The translations under genes were made by a program, and so were the position numbers. The notes under the pieces are model-generated. The model was not told the DNA's origin. It did no database searches and saw only the letters and a program-made list of their open reading frames with translations. From an uncultured Agromyces sp. (GTDB lineage: Bacteria > Actinomycetota > Actinomycetes > Actinomycetales > Microbacteriaceae), in the NCBI GenBank assembly GCA_913053875.1, contig CAJXGN010000018.1, positions 1 through 59,807 on the forward strand: a stretch of DNA of 59,807 bases, read 5' to 3'. Below are positions 27,150-35,940 of this stretch, in pieces (position 1 is the stretch's first letter; each line of letters begins with the position of its first letter).

Positions 27150-27232
27150 CGCCGCCCCGCACATCGGGCGCGCCGGGCCGGGCGTCCGCCCCGGGGCATC
27201 CGCTCCGGCGTGCATCGGCGCCCGCGGGCGGG

Positions 27233-27238
27233 TAGGCT
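27233..27238 (+). promoter_or_regulatory. -10 box (TAGGCT) upstream of the MFS gene
   Basis: TAGGCT lies 9 nt before GTG 27248, which opens a five-codon frame (GTG AGC ACC GAA TGA) whose stop overlaps the MFS ATG at 27259. The transcript could be leaderless at that GTG. Confidence 0.45.
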
Positions 27239-27258
27239 CCACGCCTCGTGAGCACCGA

Positions 27259-28419
27259 ATGAGCGCGGGCACCTACCTCGCGACCGCGACGCCGCTGCGC
27301 CTGGCGATCGGCGGCGTCGGCGTGGGCGTCCCGATCCTCGCCGTCGAGCAGCTCGGCGACGTGGCCCTGGGCGGCGCGCTCGTCGCGGCCTCGCTCGCAC
27401 CGAGCATCCTCGCCGCGCCGCTCGCGGGCGTCGCACTCGACCGCTCCGCGCATCCGCGCCGGCTGGTCGCGGCGGCCGGCTTCCTCGCCGCGATCGCGTA
27501 CGGCATCGCCGCGTTCCTCGGCGACGCGCCCATCTGGCTCGTCGCGGCCGCGCTGATCGTGGCGGGCACCGTCTCGCCGTTCACCATGGGCGGGCTGTCG
27601 AGCTTCGTGACCGACGAGATTCCCCACGAGCGCCGCGCCTTCGCCCTCGACGCGCTGTCGTACAACATCGGCGCCGTGATCGGGCCGGGCACCGTCGCTG
27701 CGACCGCGGCCCTCGGATCGGCCCGCATCGCGATGCTCGTGGTCGCCGGCTCCGCCGCCCTCGGCGCCGGTTTCGCGCTCACGACCCGCCTGCGCCCCCG
27801 CAACGCCTCGACCGGCTCGCCGTGGCGTGCCATGCGCGACGGGCTCACCTGGATCGCCCGCCACCGCCCGCTCGCCGTCGTCACCGCCTCGGGCACGCTC
27901 AGCCAGTTCGGCGGCGGCGCGCTCGCGATCGCCGCGGTCGCGCTGTCGATCGAGCGCGCGAACGACCCCGACGGCGGCGCCGTGATCGTCTCGGCGTTCG
28001 CGGTCGGCGCCCTGGTCGGCTCGCTCTGGATCTCGTGGCGCCCCGACACCCGCTCCCCCGAGTTCTCGATGGGCACCGGGTTCGCCGCCACCGGCGTGCT
28101 CACGATCGTCGCGATCGTCGACGTCGGCGCCTGGTGGACCATCGTCATGATCGGCCTCTCCGGCGTGTTCACGGCCGCGTCGACCGCCGCGATGCTGCGC
28201 CTGCGCACGCTGCAGAGCCCCCGCGCGGTGCGCGCCCAGGTCTTCACGGTCGGCGGCGGCCTGCGCGCGGCCGCCGCGGCCGCTGGGGCAGGACTCGCCG
28301 GCGTCGCCGCCGTGTCGCTCGGCGCGGGCTGGCTCGTCGCGGGGGTGGGCATCAGCTGGATCGTCTCCGGCGCCCTGCTCCTCGCCTACCCGAGGGGCGC
28401 GGCCACGATCGAGGGGTGA
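27259..28419 (+). CDS. MFS transporter
   Basis: Integral membrane protein of 386 aa with 10-12 hydrophobic segments spread over the whole length. The cytoplasmic loop after segment 2 reads GVALDRSAHPRRLV, a degenerate MFS motif A. No family-specific motif fixes a substrate. ATG 27259 is preceded by a four-residue upstream frame ending on the start codon. The preceding gene ends 110 bp upstream, and the promoter box suggests independent transcription. A strong hairpin follows the stop. Confidence 0.85.
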   Translation: MSAGTYLATATPLRLAIGGVGVGVPILAVEQLGDVALGGALVAASLAPSILAAPLAGVALDRSAHPRRLVAAAGFLAAIAYGIAAFLGDAPIWLVAAALIVAGTVSPFTMGGLSSFVTDEIPHERRAFALDALSYNIGAVIGPGTVAATAALGSARIAMLVVAGSAALGAGFALTTRLRPRNASTGSPWRAMRDGLTWIARHRPLAVVTASGTLSQFGGGALAIAAVALSIERANDPDGGAVIVSAFAVGALVGSLWISWRPDTRSPEFSMGTGFAATGVLTIVAIVDVGAWWTIVMIGLSGVFTAASTAAMLRLRTLQSPRAVRAQVFTVGGGLRAAAAAAGAGLAGVAAVSLGAGWLVAGVGISWIVSGALLLAYPRGAATIEG

Positions 28420-28457
28420 GTGCACGGGCGAGCGGATGCCTCCGGCTGCCCGTGCAC
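28420..28457 (+). terminator. Hairpin after the MFS gene
   Basis: Perfect 10-bp stem GTGCACGGGC / GCCCGTGCAC with an 18-nt loop, beginning directly after the TGA. No U-tract. It contains a GGATGCC heptamer in the loop. Confidence 0.6.
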
Positions 28458-28588
28458 GACCACCGGCGCCGGCTCGCGCCCGGCCCGATCACCGATCGGC
28501 GCGGAGCGCAAGGGCGTTGACCCGGCGCGCCGCGGGGCGGCAGGATGAAGACCCGTGGCGCCGGTGCGGCGCCGGAACGGAGCAGCGA

Positions 28589-29143
28589 GTGAGCGACGGC
28601 ACCCCATCCCGACGGGACGACGAGACCGGCGACGGCGCGCGGAGGACCGAGTCGAGCGCGACGGGCGCGACGACGTCCCGTTCGGGCGACGCCGGCTCCC
28701 GCGACACCCGCTCGGCGGACGCCGACTCGCGCACCCTCGACGCGCGGAGCGCGGAGGCGAACGCGCCCGCCGACGCCGCCGCCGAGGTGGCTCCCGACGG
28801 GCGCACGAAGCGCGTGCGCCCCGTGCGCGTGTGGGACCTCGTGCTCTCGATCGTGCTCGTGCTGCTGCTCATCGGCGTCGCGATCACGGGCGTGTTCATC
28901 GGGTCGTTGTTCGCGCTCGGCGCGCCGAGCTGCGTGAACGGATCGTGCGAGCTGTTCGACGTCGGCCTGAACGTGGCGATCTGGGGCCCGATCGTCGTCG
29001 GCGTGCTCGGCCTCGCCGCGACCGTCACGCTGCTCGTGCTGCGCAAGCGCGCGTTCTGGGTGCCGCTCGCGGGCATCGCGCTGGTCGCGATCGTGGTCTT
29101 CGTGGGCGGCGCGATCGCGCTGGTCGCCGGCTCGGGCGGGTAG
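28589..29143 (+). CDS. Hypothetical three-TM membrane protein
   Basis: Protein of 184 aa. The first ~85 residues are hydrophilic, rich in Ser, Arg, Asp, Thr and Ala (probably disordered and cytoplasmic). Three hydrophobic segments follow: VWDLVLSIVLVLLLIGVAIT, a segment around IWGPIVVGVLGLAATVTLL, and WVPLAGIALVAIVVFVGGAI. Two cysteines (PSCVNGSCELF) lie in the first external loop and may form a disulfide. Function unknown; possibly one of the small actinobacterial DUF families. GTG 28589 is preceded by GGAACGGAG. Confidence 0.75.
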   Translation: MSDGTPSRRDDETGDGARRTESSATGATTSRSGDAGSRDTRSADADSRTLDARSAEANAPADAAAEVAPDGRTKRVRPVRVWDLVLSIVLVLLLIGVAITGVFIGSLFALGAPSCVNGSCELFDVGLNVAIWGPIVVGVLGLAATVTLLVLRKRAFWVPLAGIALVAIVVFVGGAIALVAGSGG

Positions 29144-29149
29144 GCTCGC

Positions 29150-29191
29150 ACGCCGGCTCAGGGGCATCCGCTCGCCCCACCGTGCCGGCGT
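29150..29191. terminator. Two-step hairpin between convergent genes
   Basis: Outer stem ACGCCGGC/GCCGGCGT and inner stem GGGGC/GCCCC, just after the stop of the membrane protein and before the stop of the Gfo/Idh gene. Suitable as a bidirectional terminator, though without U-tracts. Confidence 0.5.
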
Positions 29192-29200
29192 CCGGAGGGC

Positions 29201-30547
29201 TCAGCCCGCGCCGAGCTCCAGGTCGGCGATGCGCACCGGCAGGCCGGTCTCGAGCGAACGGTTGCCCGCGATGCCGACGCTGACCGCGCGCACGCCGTCG
29301 GCATAGCCCGCGATGCGCCCCAGCGGGGCATCCGACCGCACCCGGTGGAAGAGGTGCTCGAGCAGGAACGCGTCGCCGCCGCCGTGCCCGCCGACACCCT
29401 CGGGGATGGGCACGACCTGCGCGCCCTCCCAGTGCCGCTGCAGCACGAGGCGCTCGGAGTCGGGACGCACGTCGTCCTCGGGCGAGTAGCCGGGGTGCAT
29501 GCTCGGGTCGACGACGACCCGGCCGTCCTCCCCGACGAGCACCGCGCCGCGCTCGACGACCTCGAGCTCGGCACGGCCCTCGGTGCCGTTCACGGTCACG
29601 CGGTAGCCCTCCCACGGGCTGTGCGCGTTGAGCGAGTAGCTCATCGTCGCGCCGGAGTCGTAGTCGACGAGCACCGAGAGGTTGTCCTCGATCGTGATGC
29701 CCTCGTCGAACACGTCGCGGTCGCGCAGGTAGCCGTCGTGGCCCTCGTTGTCGAGGTAGAGCTCCTTCATGCGCGCGTCGAGCGAGAGGTCGAGGGCGAA
29801 CGGGTCGCCGGTCGTGCCGGTGCCGCGCTCGGGGCGCGCGCCGAGGCCGCGGGCGCGCGCGTTGTCGGCGCCGTAGAAGCGCAGCCCGCCGCTCGCGAAG
29901 ACGCGCACGGGTGCGGCGCCGATCCACCAGTTGACGAGGTCGAAGTGGTGCGAGGCCTTGTGGATGAGGAGGCCACCCGAATTCTGCTTGTACCGGTGCC
30001 AGCGGCGGAAGTAGTCGGCGCCGTGCACCGTGTCGAGCGCCCACTCGAAGTGCACGCTCGTGACCTCGCCGACCGCGCCCTCGCCGATGAGACGGCGCAG
30101 CGACGAGTTGCGCGGGCTGTAGCGGTAGTTGAACGTCGTGATCACCTCGCGCCCGGTCTCGGCGATGGCCTCGCCGATCGCGCGCACGCCCTCGGCGTCG
30201 ATGGTGAGCGGCTTCTCGACGACGACGTCGGCGCCGGCGCGCAGCACGCGGGTGACGAACTCGGCGTGGGTGAAGTCGGGCGTGGTCACGACGACGCGGT
30301 CGAGCCGCTCGTCGCGCACCATGCGCTCGATGTCGTCGGCGGCGTACCGGGTCGGGGCGGGGTGGCCGGATGCGACGACCTCGCGCTCGTACACGTCGAG
30401 GCGGCCCGGGTTGACGTCGCACCAGGCGACGAGCGTGGCGACGTCGTCGAGCGGATCGACGCCGAACTGGGTGCCGGTCAGTGCGTTGACGTACATGCCG
30501 GCGCGCGATCCGGTGCCGATGAGTCCGTAGCGTTCGGGGGTTGCCAT
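29201..30547 (-). CDS. Gfo/Idh/MocA family oxidoreductase
   Basis: NAD(P)-dependent dehydrogenase of 448 aa, larger than the usual ~350-400. Rossmann motif LIGTGSRAGMYV near residue 9 and VVEKPLTI near residue 94. The region NSGGLLIHKASHHFDLVNWW near residue 185 carries the catalytic-type His residues. The ATG at 30547 follows GAAGGACGAG. It is divergent from a LacI gene with two operators between them, so it is probably controlled by that repressor. Its substrate is unknown, presumably a sugar or glycoside. Confidence 0.9.
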   Translation of the reverse strand: MATPERYGLIGTGSRAGMYVNALTGTQFGVDPLDDVATLVAWCDVNPGRLDVYEREVVASGHPAPTRYAADDIERMVRDERLDRVVVTTPDFTHAEFVTRVLRAGADVVVEKPLTIDAEGVRAIGEAIAETGREVITTFNYRYSPRNSSLRRLIGEGAVGEVTSVHFEWALDTVHGADYFRRWHRYKQNSGGLLIHKASHHFDLVNWWIGAAPVRVFASGGLRFYGADNARARGLGARPERGTGTTGDPFALDLSLDARMKELYLDNEGHDGYLRDRDVFDEGITIEDNLSVLVDYDSGATMSYSLNAHSPWEGYRVTVNGTEGRAELEVVERGAVLVGEDGRVVVDPSMHPGYSPEDDVRPDSERLVLQRHWEGAQVVPIPEGVGGHGGGDAFLLEHLFHRVRSDAPLGRIAGYADGVRAVSVGIAGNRSLETGLPVRIADLELGAG

Positions 30548-30598
30548 CTCGTCCTTCGCGTTCGTGTCGGGTCGTGGCTCGGGTGGCGGCACCCGATT

Positions 30599-30615
30599 CG
30601 AGAAATCGTTTACCG
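30599..30615 (-). promoter_or_regulatory. LacI-type operator before the Gfo/Idh gene
   Basis: CGAGAAATCGTTTACCG, near-identical on its left half to the site at 22602-22617. It lies 52 bp upstream of the minus-strand ATG. Confidence 0.6.
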
Positions 30616-30654
30616 GTGCGTGGCCGAGCGGATGCCGCGAGCCGCAGCACCGCA

Positions 30655-30672
30655 TGGGAAAACGTTATCTCA
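30655..30672 (+). promoter_or_regulatory. LacI-type operator before the LacI gene
   Basis: TGGGAAAACGTTATCTCA, an imperfect palindrome centred on CG. A -10 candidate TAGGGT for the rightward LacI gene is at 30713-30718. Confidence 0.6.
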
Positions 30673-30762
30673 CTTCCGGCCGCGCCTCCACCGCCCGGAC
30701 GCCACGCGGCGGTAGGGTCGAGGCACCGCGGGGTCGCCCGCGGGCGCCAGACGGGAGCCGAC

Positions 30763-31803
30763 GTGAGCCAGACCAGCCGTAGCACGCCCGCCACGCTGCA
30801 CGACGTGGCCCGCGAAGCCGGCGTCTCGCTCGCCACCGCGTCGCGCTCGCTCAACGGCAGCACGCGCAAGGTCAACGAGGCGTACCGGCAGAAGGTGCTC
30901 GAGGCCGCGGCGCGCCTCGGCTACACGCCGAACCTCTCGGCGCAGGCCGTCGCCCGCGGCACCACGACGACCGTGGCCCTGCTCGTCGCCGACATCGCCG
31001 ACCCGTACTTCTCCTCGATCGCCGCGGGCGTCGTCGGCCAGGCCGACCGCGAGCAGCTCATCGTGACCATGGCCGAGACCGAGCGCGACCCGGCGCGGGA
31101 GCTGGAGCTGGTGCGCGCGATGCGCGGCCAGCGCCCGCGCGTCATGATCCTCGCCTCGTCGCGCCGTGCCGACGACCCGGCCGCGGAGGCGCTGCAGGCC
31201 GAGCTCACCGCCTACGAGCAGACGGGCGGGCGCGTCGTGTTCATCACCGCGACCGACTCCCCGTTCCGCACCGTCACGCTCGAGAACCGCGAGGGCGCCC
31301 GCGCACTCGCGACCCGCATGCTCGACCTCGGCTACCTGCGCTTCGGCGCCCTGACCGGCCCCGCGGGCCTGCGCACCGCCGAGGACCGCATCGCCGGCTT
31401 CACCGAGGGCCTCGTCGCCGGCGGATCCGACCTGCCCGCCGACCGCACCGCCCGCTGCGCGTTCACGCGCGACGGCGGCTACGCGGGCATGCGCGAACTC
31501 ATCGACCGCGGACTCGGCGACACGCAGCTCGTGTTCGCCCTGAACGACGTGATGGCGATGGGCGCCATGTCCGCGCTGCGCGACGCCGGGCTCGCGCCCG
31601 GCCGCGAGGTCGCGGTCGCCGGGTTCGACGACATCCCGACCGTGCGCGACGTCACGCCGACGCTCACCACGGTGCGCCTCCCCCTCGAGGAGGTCGGCGA
31701 GCGCGCGCTGCGCCTCGCCCTCGCCGAGTCCGACGACGAGTCGGGCGCCCCGGTGCCGACCGAGGTGATCGTGCGCGACAGCACCCCCCGACTCACCGAC
31801 TGA
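30763..31803 (+). CDS. LacI family transcriptional regulator
   Basis: Repressor of 346 aa. Helix-turn-helix TLHDVAREAGVSLATASRSL at residues ~9-28; hinge region LGYTPNLSAQAVARGTTTT near 51; effector domain with VALLVADIADPYFSSIAAGV near 70 and VAVAGFDDIPTVRDVTPTLT near 285. GTG start with ACGGGAG upstream. It is divergent from the Gfo/Idh gene at 29201-30547 and probably controls it. Similar operators at 10.5 kb and 37.4 kb suggest either that this protein reaches further or that paralogues share sites. Confidence 0.94.
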   Translation: MSQTSRSTPATLHDVAREAGVSLATASRSLNGSTRKVNEAYRQKVLEAAARLGYTPNLSAQAVARGTTTTVALLVADIADPYFSSIAAGVVGQADREQLIVTMAETERDPARELELVRAMRGQRPRVMILASSRRADDPAAEALQAELTAYEQTGGRVVFITATDSPFRTVTLENREGARALATRMLDLGYLRFGALTGPAGLRTAEDRIAGFTEGLVAGGSDLPADRTARCAFTRDGGYAGMRELIDRGLGDTQLVFALNDVMAMGAMSALRDAGLAPGREVAVAGFDDIPTVRDVTPTLTTVRLPLEEVGERALRLALAESDDESGAPVPTEVIVRDSTPRLTD

Positions 31804-31856
31804 CGCCCCGGGCGGACGCGCCGCCCGGTCACCGCCCATATGCGCAGACCCGCCAA

Positions 31857-31930
31857 TGTACGACTTGACGTACATCGTGCCTGATGTCAGTATTCTCGTA
31901 CATCAGCATCACTGTCAGAGAATTCGTACA
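31857..31930 (+). promoter_or_regulatory. hipBA promoter with three CGTACA operator half-sites
   Basis: CGTACA occurs at 31869, 31897 and 31925, exactly 28 bp apart. The first is paired with an upstream TGTACG (31857) as a palindrome. TTGACG (31865-31870) and TATTCT (31891-31896) are possible -35 and -10 boxes (20-bp spacing, somewhat long), so the half-sites flank both. The surrounding ~75 bp are clearly less GC-rich than the rest of the window. HipB-type autorepression is the expected use. Confidence 0.65.
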
Positions 31931-31967
31931 TTCAGCTCGGCCGCACGACCCGCGGGAGGAGAACTCG

Positions 31968-32237
31968 ATGTTCGTCAGCACCGCGCAGGACTGGGGCAAC
32001 GTCGTCCGCGATCGGCGCACCGAGCTCGGCCTGACGCAGGAAGACCTGGCGGTCCGCGTCGGACGCGCGCGGCAGTGGGTCGTCCGCTTCGAGTCCGGTC
32101 ACGCCGGCAGCGCCAGCATCGACAACCTGATCGGCCTGCTCGACGCGCTCGACCTGCATGCGGAGGTCGAGCGGAGTGACGAGGACCCCGACCCGATACT
32201 CCACGACGTCGACGCCACGGATCCGTCCGACCGATGA
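31968..32237 (+). CDS. HipB-like antitoxin (XRE-type HTH)
   Basis: Small DNA-binding protein of 89 aa. The Cro/C1-type HTH is VVRDRRTELGLTQEDLAVRV near residues 9-28, followed by RARQWVVRFESGHAGSASID. The acidic C-terminus is typical of HipB-like antitoxins. Expected to bind HipA and repress the promoter upstream. ATG 31968 follows GGGAGGA; an earlier in-frame ATG at 31884 lies within the operator region and is rejected. Its stop overlaps the hipA start (ATGA). Confidence 0.9.
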   Translation: MFVSTAQDWGNVVRDRRTELGLTQEDLAVRVGRARQWVVRFESGHAGSASIDNLIGLLDALDLHAEVERSDEDPDPILHDVDATDPSDR

Positions 32238-33529
32238 GACTCACCGCGTACCTCGACGGCACCCGCGTCGGCTGGTTCGAGCAGCCGGCCGGCGGGGCGA
32301 TCACGCTCGAGTACGACCCCGTCTGGCAACAGCGATCCGGTCGAATCGAGCTCTCGGTCTCGCTGCCGAAGAGCCGCCGGCGCCATACGGGCACCGCCCC
32401 GGGCAACTACCTGTGGAACCTGCTGCCCGACAACGCCGACGTCCTCGAGCGCTGGGGCAGGCGGTTCGGTGTGTCGCCGCGCAACCCGCTCGCGCTGCTC
32501 GCGAACGTCGGATCGGACGCCGCCGGCGCAGTGCAGCTGGTCCCCAGCGCGGACCACGATGCTCCGGAGCTCGTCACCCCGGGCCACGTCGAGCCGATCG
32601 ACGACGCGGGCATCGCCACGCACCTGCGGACGCTGCGGCAGGATCCGTCGGCGTGGGTCGCGCCGGAGTACGACGGGGGCTACTTCTCGCTCGCGGGTGC
32701 ACAGTCCAAGTTCACGCTCGCACGGACCCCCGACGGATGGGGCGTCCCCGACGGTCGAGCCGCGTCGACGCACATCGTGAAACCAGGGGTCGCCGGCCTC
32801 GCGCACAGCGACCTGAACGAGCATTTGACGATGCGCGCCGCGCACCTGCTCGGGTTGAACGTCGCGCGCAGCAGCGTCGTGCGCTTCGAGGACGAGACCG
32901 CGATCGTCGTCAGCCGTTTCGACCGCGCTCGCGCTGCGGACGGAACGGTGGTCCGCCTGCACCAGGAGGACTTCGCGCAGGCCACGGGCACGCATCCGTC
33001 GGCGAAGTACCAGAACGAGGGTGGCCCCGGCATCGCAGCGATCGGAGCCGCCATCCGCACGCACCTCGGGCGCCCCGGAGCAAGCAGCGTCACCCGTTTC
33101 TTCGAGGCGGCGCTGTTCAACTGGGCAGCGCTCGGCACCGACGCCCACGCGAAGAACTACGCGCTCGCCTACTCCGGAGCGCGTGCCGCCCGGCCGGACC
33201 TCGCCCCGCTGTACGACCTCGGTTCCGCCCTGGCGTACCCGGAGATCAACAACCGCCGCGCCAGGCTGGCCATGTCGTTCGCGGGCCACTACCGCACGTT
33301 CGAGATCGAACCTCGCCACCTGGTCCGAGAGGCAGAACCGCTGGGGCTGATCGAACAGTGGGTGATCGATCGCGCGCGGGAACTGGTGCGCGGGCTCCCC
33401 GACGCACTCGGTCGCGCCGCAGCGGAGGCACCACTCTCCGGCGAGGACGCACGCTTCGCCGCCACGCTCGTCGACCGCGCACACGAGCGAGCCGGCGAAC
33501 TCGACCGGCAGTTGGCTCGCCGGCTGTAG
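32234..33529 (+). CDS. hipA: HipA-type serine/threonine kinase toxin
   Basis: Protein of 431 aa covering the full HipA family: N-terminal HipA_N (couple_hipA) domain with PGNYLWNLLPDNADVLERW near residue 57, and the phosphorylatable Ser region AGAQSKFTL near residue 154. Next comes HIVKPGVAGLAHSDLNEHLT near 177. The kinase catalytic loop GTDAHAKNYAL is near 302, with the metal-binding Asp in APLYDLGSALAYP near 325. In studied members it phosphorylates an aminoacyl-tRNA synthetase to induce dormancy; the target here is not known. All key residues look intact, so the toxin is probably functional. Confidence 0.95.
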   Translation: MRLTAYLDGTRVGWFEQPAGGAITLEYDPVWQQRSGRIELSVSLPKSRRRHTGTAPGNYLWNLLPDNADVLERWGRRFGVSPRNPLALLANVGSDAAGAVQLVPSADHDAPELVTPGHVEPIDDAGIATHLRTLRQDPSAWVAPEYDGGYFSLAGAQSKFTLARTPDGWGVPDGRAASTHIVKPGVAGLAHSDLNEHLTMRAAHLLGLNVARSSVVRFEDETAIVVSRFDRARAADGTVVRLHQEDFAQATGTHPSAKYQNEGGPGIAAIGAAIRTHLGRPGASSVTRFFEAALFNWAALGTDAHAKNYALAYSGARAARPDLAPLYDLGSALAYPEINNRRARLAMSFAGHYRTFEIEPRHLVREAEPLGLIEQWVIDRARELVRGLPDALGRAAAEAPLSGEDARFAATLVDRAHERAGELDRQLARRL

Positions 33530-33535
33530 CGGCGG

Positions 33536-33574
33536 GCGGATGCCTCGGGCGGGCGCGCCGCGCGAGGCATCCGC
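33536..33574. terminator. Hairpin with GGATGCC/GGCATCC arms
   Basis: Perfect 12-bp stem GCGGATGCCTCG / CGAGGCATCCGC with a 15-nt GC-rich loop, between the convergent hipA and alpha-L-rhamnosidase genes. Probably a bidirectional terminator without U-tracts, made from the same arms as the 60-bp unit in cysH. Confidence 0.6.
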
Positions 33575-33578
33575 GCAC

Positions 33579-35858
33579 TCAGCCGGCGAGCGCCACCGAT
33601 CGCTCGTGCACGCCCGCGCCCACGGTCTCGTCGGATGCCCCGGGCAGGCGCAGCACCGCCTCGGCACCCTCGGGCACGGTCGCGACCACGTCGAGCCGAC
33701 CGTCGACGATGTCCCACCGCACTCGCGCCAGCCCGCGCGGCGTCTCGAGCGACGTCTCGGCCCAGGTGAGGTCGCCGCCCGGCTGCGGCGCGACCAGGAT
33801 GCGCGCGTAGCCGGGCTCGAGCGGTGCGAGGCCGCCGACGACCCGGTGCATCCAGTCGACCACCGCGCCGAGCGCGTAGTGGTTGAACGAGGTCATCTCG
33901 CCCGGATTGATCGTGCCGTCGGGCAGCATCGAGTCCCAGCGTTCCCAGATCGTGGTCGCACCCATGGTCACTGGGTACAGCCACGACGGGCACTCGGTCT
34001 GCAGCAGCAGGCGGTACGCGGCGTCGAGGTGACCGGTCGTGGTGAGCGCGTCGGTCACGAACGGCGTGCCCGCGAAGCCGGTCGAGATGCGGTAGCCGCT
34101 CTCGGCGACGAGCTCGGCGAGCCGCTTCGCGGCGAACTCGAGGTCGGCGCCGTCGACGATGCCCGTCACGATCGCCAGGGCGTAGACGGCGGATGCATCC
34201 GAGTGGATGACCCCCTCGCGCACGTACTCCGCGTGGAAGCCCGCGCGGAGCGTGCCGGCGAGGGCCGCGAACTCGGCCTGCGCGTCGGCGTCGCCGAGCA
34301 CGTGCGCGGCGTCGACCGCGATCGTCGCCGACTGGTACGCGGCGAGCGTGGCCACGACGTGCCCGTCGGCCTTGGCGTCCTGCGGCGCCTCCGGCGGGGC
34401 ATCCGGATCGAGCCAGTCGCCCAGCTGCATGCCCTGCCCCCACACGCCCGACGGATCCAGCAGCCCGCGCACCCGGCGCAGGTGCGCCGCCATCGCGGGG
34501 AACGCCTCGCGCAGCACGCGCTCGTCGCCGTAGGCCTCGTACACCGCCCACGGCACCCACGCGGCGGCGTCGCTCCAGACCGCCATCGCCTCGGGCGTCG
34601 GGAACTCGGGCGGCACGTCGAAGTACTTGACGACGTCGGGCACGACCAGCGGCACGATGCCGTCGCGGTGGCGCTGCTCGAGGTCGAGGTCGACGAGCCA
34701 GTCGCGCAGGAAGTCCCGCACGTCGAACAGGAACGTCGCGCTCGGGGCGAAGGCGGCGATGTCGCCGGTCCAGCCGAGGCGCTCGTCGCGCTGCGGGCAA
34801 TCGGTCGGCACGTCGAGGAAGTTGCCGCGCATGCCCCAGACCGCGTTCTCGTGCAGGCGGTCGAGCAGCGGATTCGAGGTCTCCATGCGCCCGATGCGGC
34901 GCAGGTCGCTGCTCACGACGACCGCGGTGAGCGCGCCCTCGCCGATCGCGCCGGCGCCGCCGGGCCAGCCCGTCACCTCGATGTAGCGGAAGCCGTGGAA
35001 GGTCAGCGTCGGCTCGAACACGTCGTCGCCGCCGCTCAGCAGGTACCGGTCGGTCGCGAGCGCCGAGCGCAGCGGTCGCGTGCCGAGCTCGTCGTGCTCG
35101 AGCACCTCGGCGTGCCGCAGCACGACCTCGGCGCCCGCCTCGCCGCGTACGGCGACGCGCACGAATCCGACGAGGTTCTGCCCGAAGTCGACCAGTACCG
35201 CACCCGACGGCGAGGTCGTCACCGACACCGGCGCGACCTCCTGCACGCGCCGCACGGGCGGGCCGACGTACGGCTCGAGCTTCGCGAGGTCGAAGTCGAG
35301 CTCGTGCACGCCCACCCACCCGGCGCCGTCGAACCCGGCGCCGAGCCAGGCGTCGTCGCGCAGGCGCGCGTCGATCGTCTGCCCGTCGTAGAGGTCGTTC
35401 GCGAGCGTCGCGCCGGGGCCGGCCCGCCACGAGGCATCCGTGCCGATCACCTGCTCGTGCCCGTCGGCGAAGCGCACCGTGAGCTCCGCGAACGCGCCGA
35501 GCTCGTCGCCGTACACGTGGCGATCGCCCGCCCAGCCGAGGCGGCCGCGGTACCAGCCGTTGCCGAGTGCGAGCCCGAGCACGTTGGCCCCGTCGGCGAC
35601 GAGCGCGGTCACGTCGGTCTCGGCGAACCGCACCCGCCACTCGTAGCTCGACCACCCGGGGGTGAGGAGGTCGGCCGACACCGGCCGGCCGTTCAGCCAC
35701 GCCTCGACCACGCCGAGCGCGCTGTACCGCAGCGTCGCCTGCGCGACCGCGCCGTGACCTGCGTCGAGCGTGGCCTCACGGCGCAGCAGCGGAGCGCCGC
35801 CGAACTCGTCGTCGGGCGCGATCATGCGCGCGGTCCATCCTGCTGCGGTCTGATCCAT
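33579..35858 (-). CDS. Glycoside hydrolase family 78 (alpha-L-rhamnosidase)
   Basis: Enzyme of 759 aa releasing terminal alpha-L-rhamnose. Accessory beta-sandwich domains come first (SALGVVEAWLNGRPVSADLL, LGLALGNGWYRGRLGW). The (alpha/alpha)6 catalytic domain carries the family signature DVPTDCPQRDERLGWTGD near residue 350, with the catalytic acid in that acidic cluster. The second conserved Glu is in TTIWERWDSMLPDG near 636. The C-terminal beta-domain follows (APQPGGDLTWAETSLETPRG). No signal peptide, so probably cytoplasmic, acting on imported rhamnosides. GGAGGG lies 10 nt before the ATG. It is slightly short for the family, which often reaches 900 aa. Confidence 0.93.
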   Translation of the reverse strand: MDQTAAGWTARMIAPDDEFGGAPLLRREATLDAGHGAVAQATLRYSALGVVEAWLNGRPVSADLLTPGWSSYEWRVRFAETDVTALVADGANVLGLALGNGWYRGRLGWAGDRHVYGDELGAFAELTVRFADGHEQVIGTDASWRAGPGATLANDLYDGQTIDARLRDDAWLGAGFDGAGWVGVHELDFDLAKLEPYVGPPVRRVQEVAPVSVTTSPSGAVLVDFGQNLVGFVRVAVRGEAGAEVVLRHAEVLEHDELGTRPLRSALATDRYLLSGGDDVFEPTLTFHGFRYIEVTGWPGGAGAIGEGALTAVVVSSDLRRIGRMETSNPLLDRLHENAVWGMRGNFLDVPTDCPQRDERLGWTGDIAAFAPSATFLFDVRDFLRDWLVDLDLEQRHRDGIVPLVVPDVVKYFDVPPEFPTPEAMAVWSDAAAWVPWAVYEAYGDERVLREAFPAMAAHLRRVRGLLDPSGVWGQGMQLGDWLDPDAPPEAPQDAKADGHVVATLAAYQSATIAVDAAHVLGDADAQAEFAALAGTLRAGFHAEYVREGVIHSDASAVYALAIVTGIVDGADLEFAAKRLAELVAESGYRISTGFAGTPFVTDALTTTGHLDAAYRLLLQTECPSWLYPVTMGATTIWERWDSMLPDGTINPGEMTSFNHYALGAVVDWMHRVVGGLAPLEPGYARILVAPQPGGDLTWAETSLETPRGLARVRWDIVDGRLDVVATVPEGAEAVLRLPGASDETVGAGVHERSVALAG

Positions 35859-35940
35859 CGTCGGAATCCCTCCGCCCCGTCATCGGGGCTCGTACGTGGT
35901 GTCCGGGCACGGGCCCGGTTCGGAGCGTACCGCCGTGCGG

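Noticed and set aside
31884..31967. Longer HipB starting at ATG 31884
   Set aside because: It would translate through the operator/-10 region, while ATG 31968 has a strong GGGAGGA site and gives a normal HipB N-terminus.
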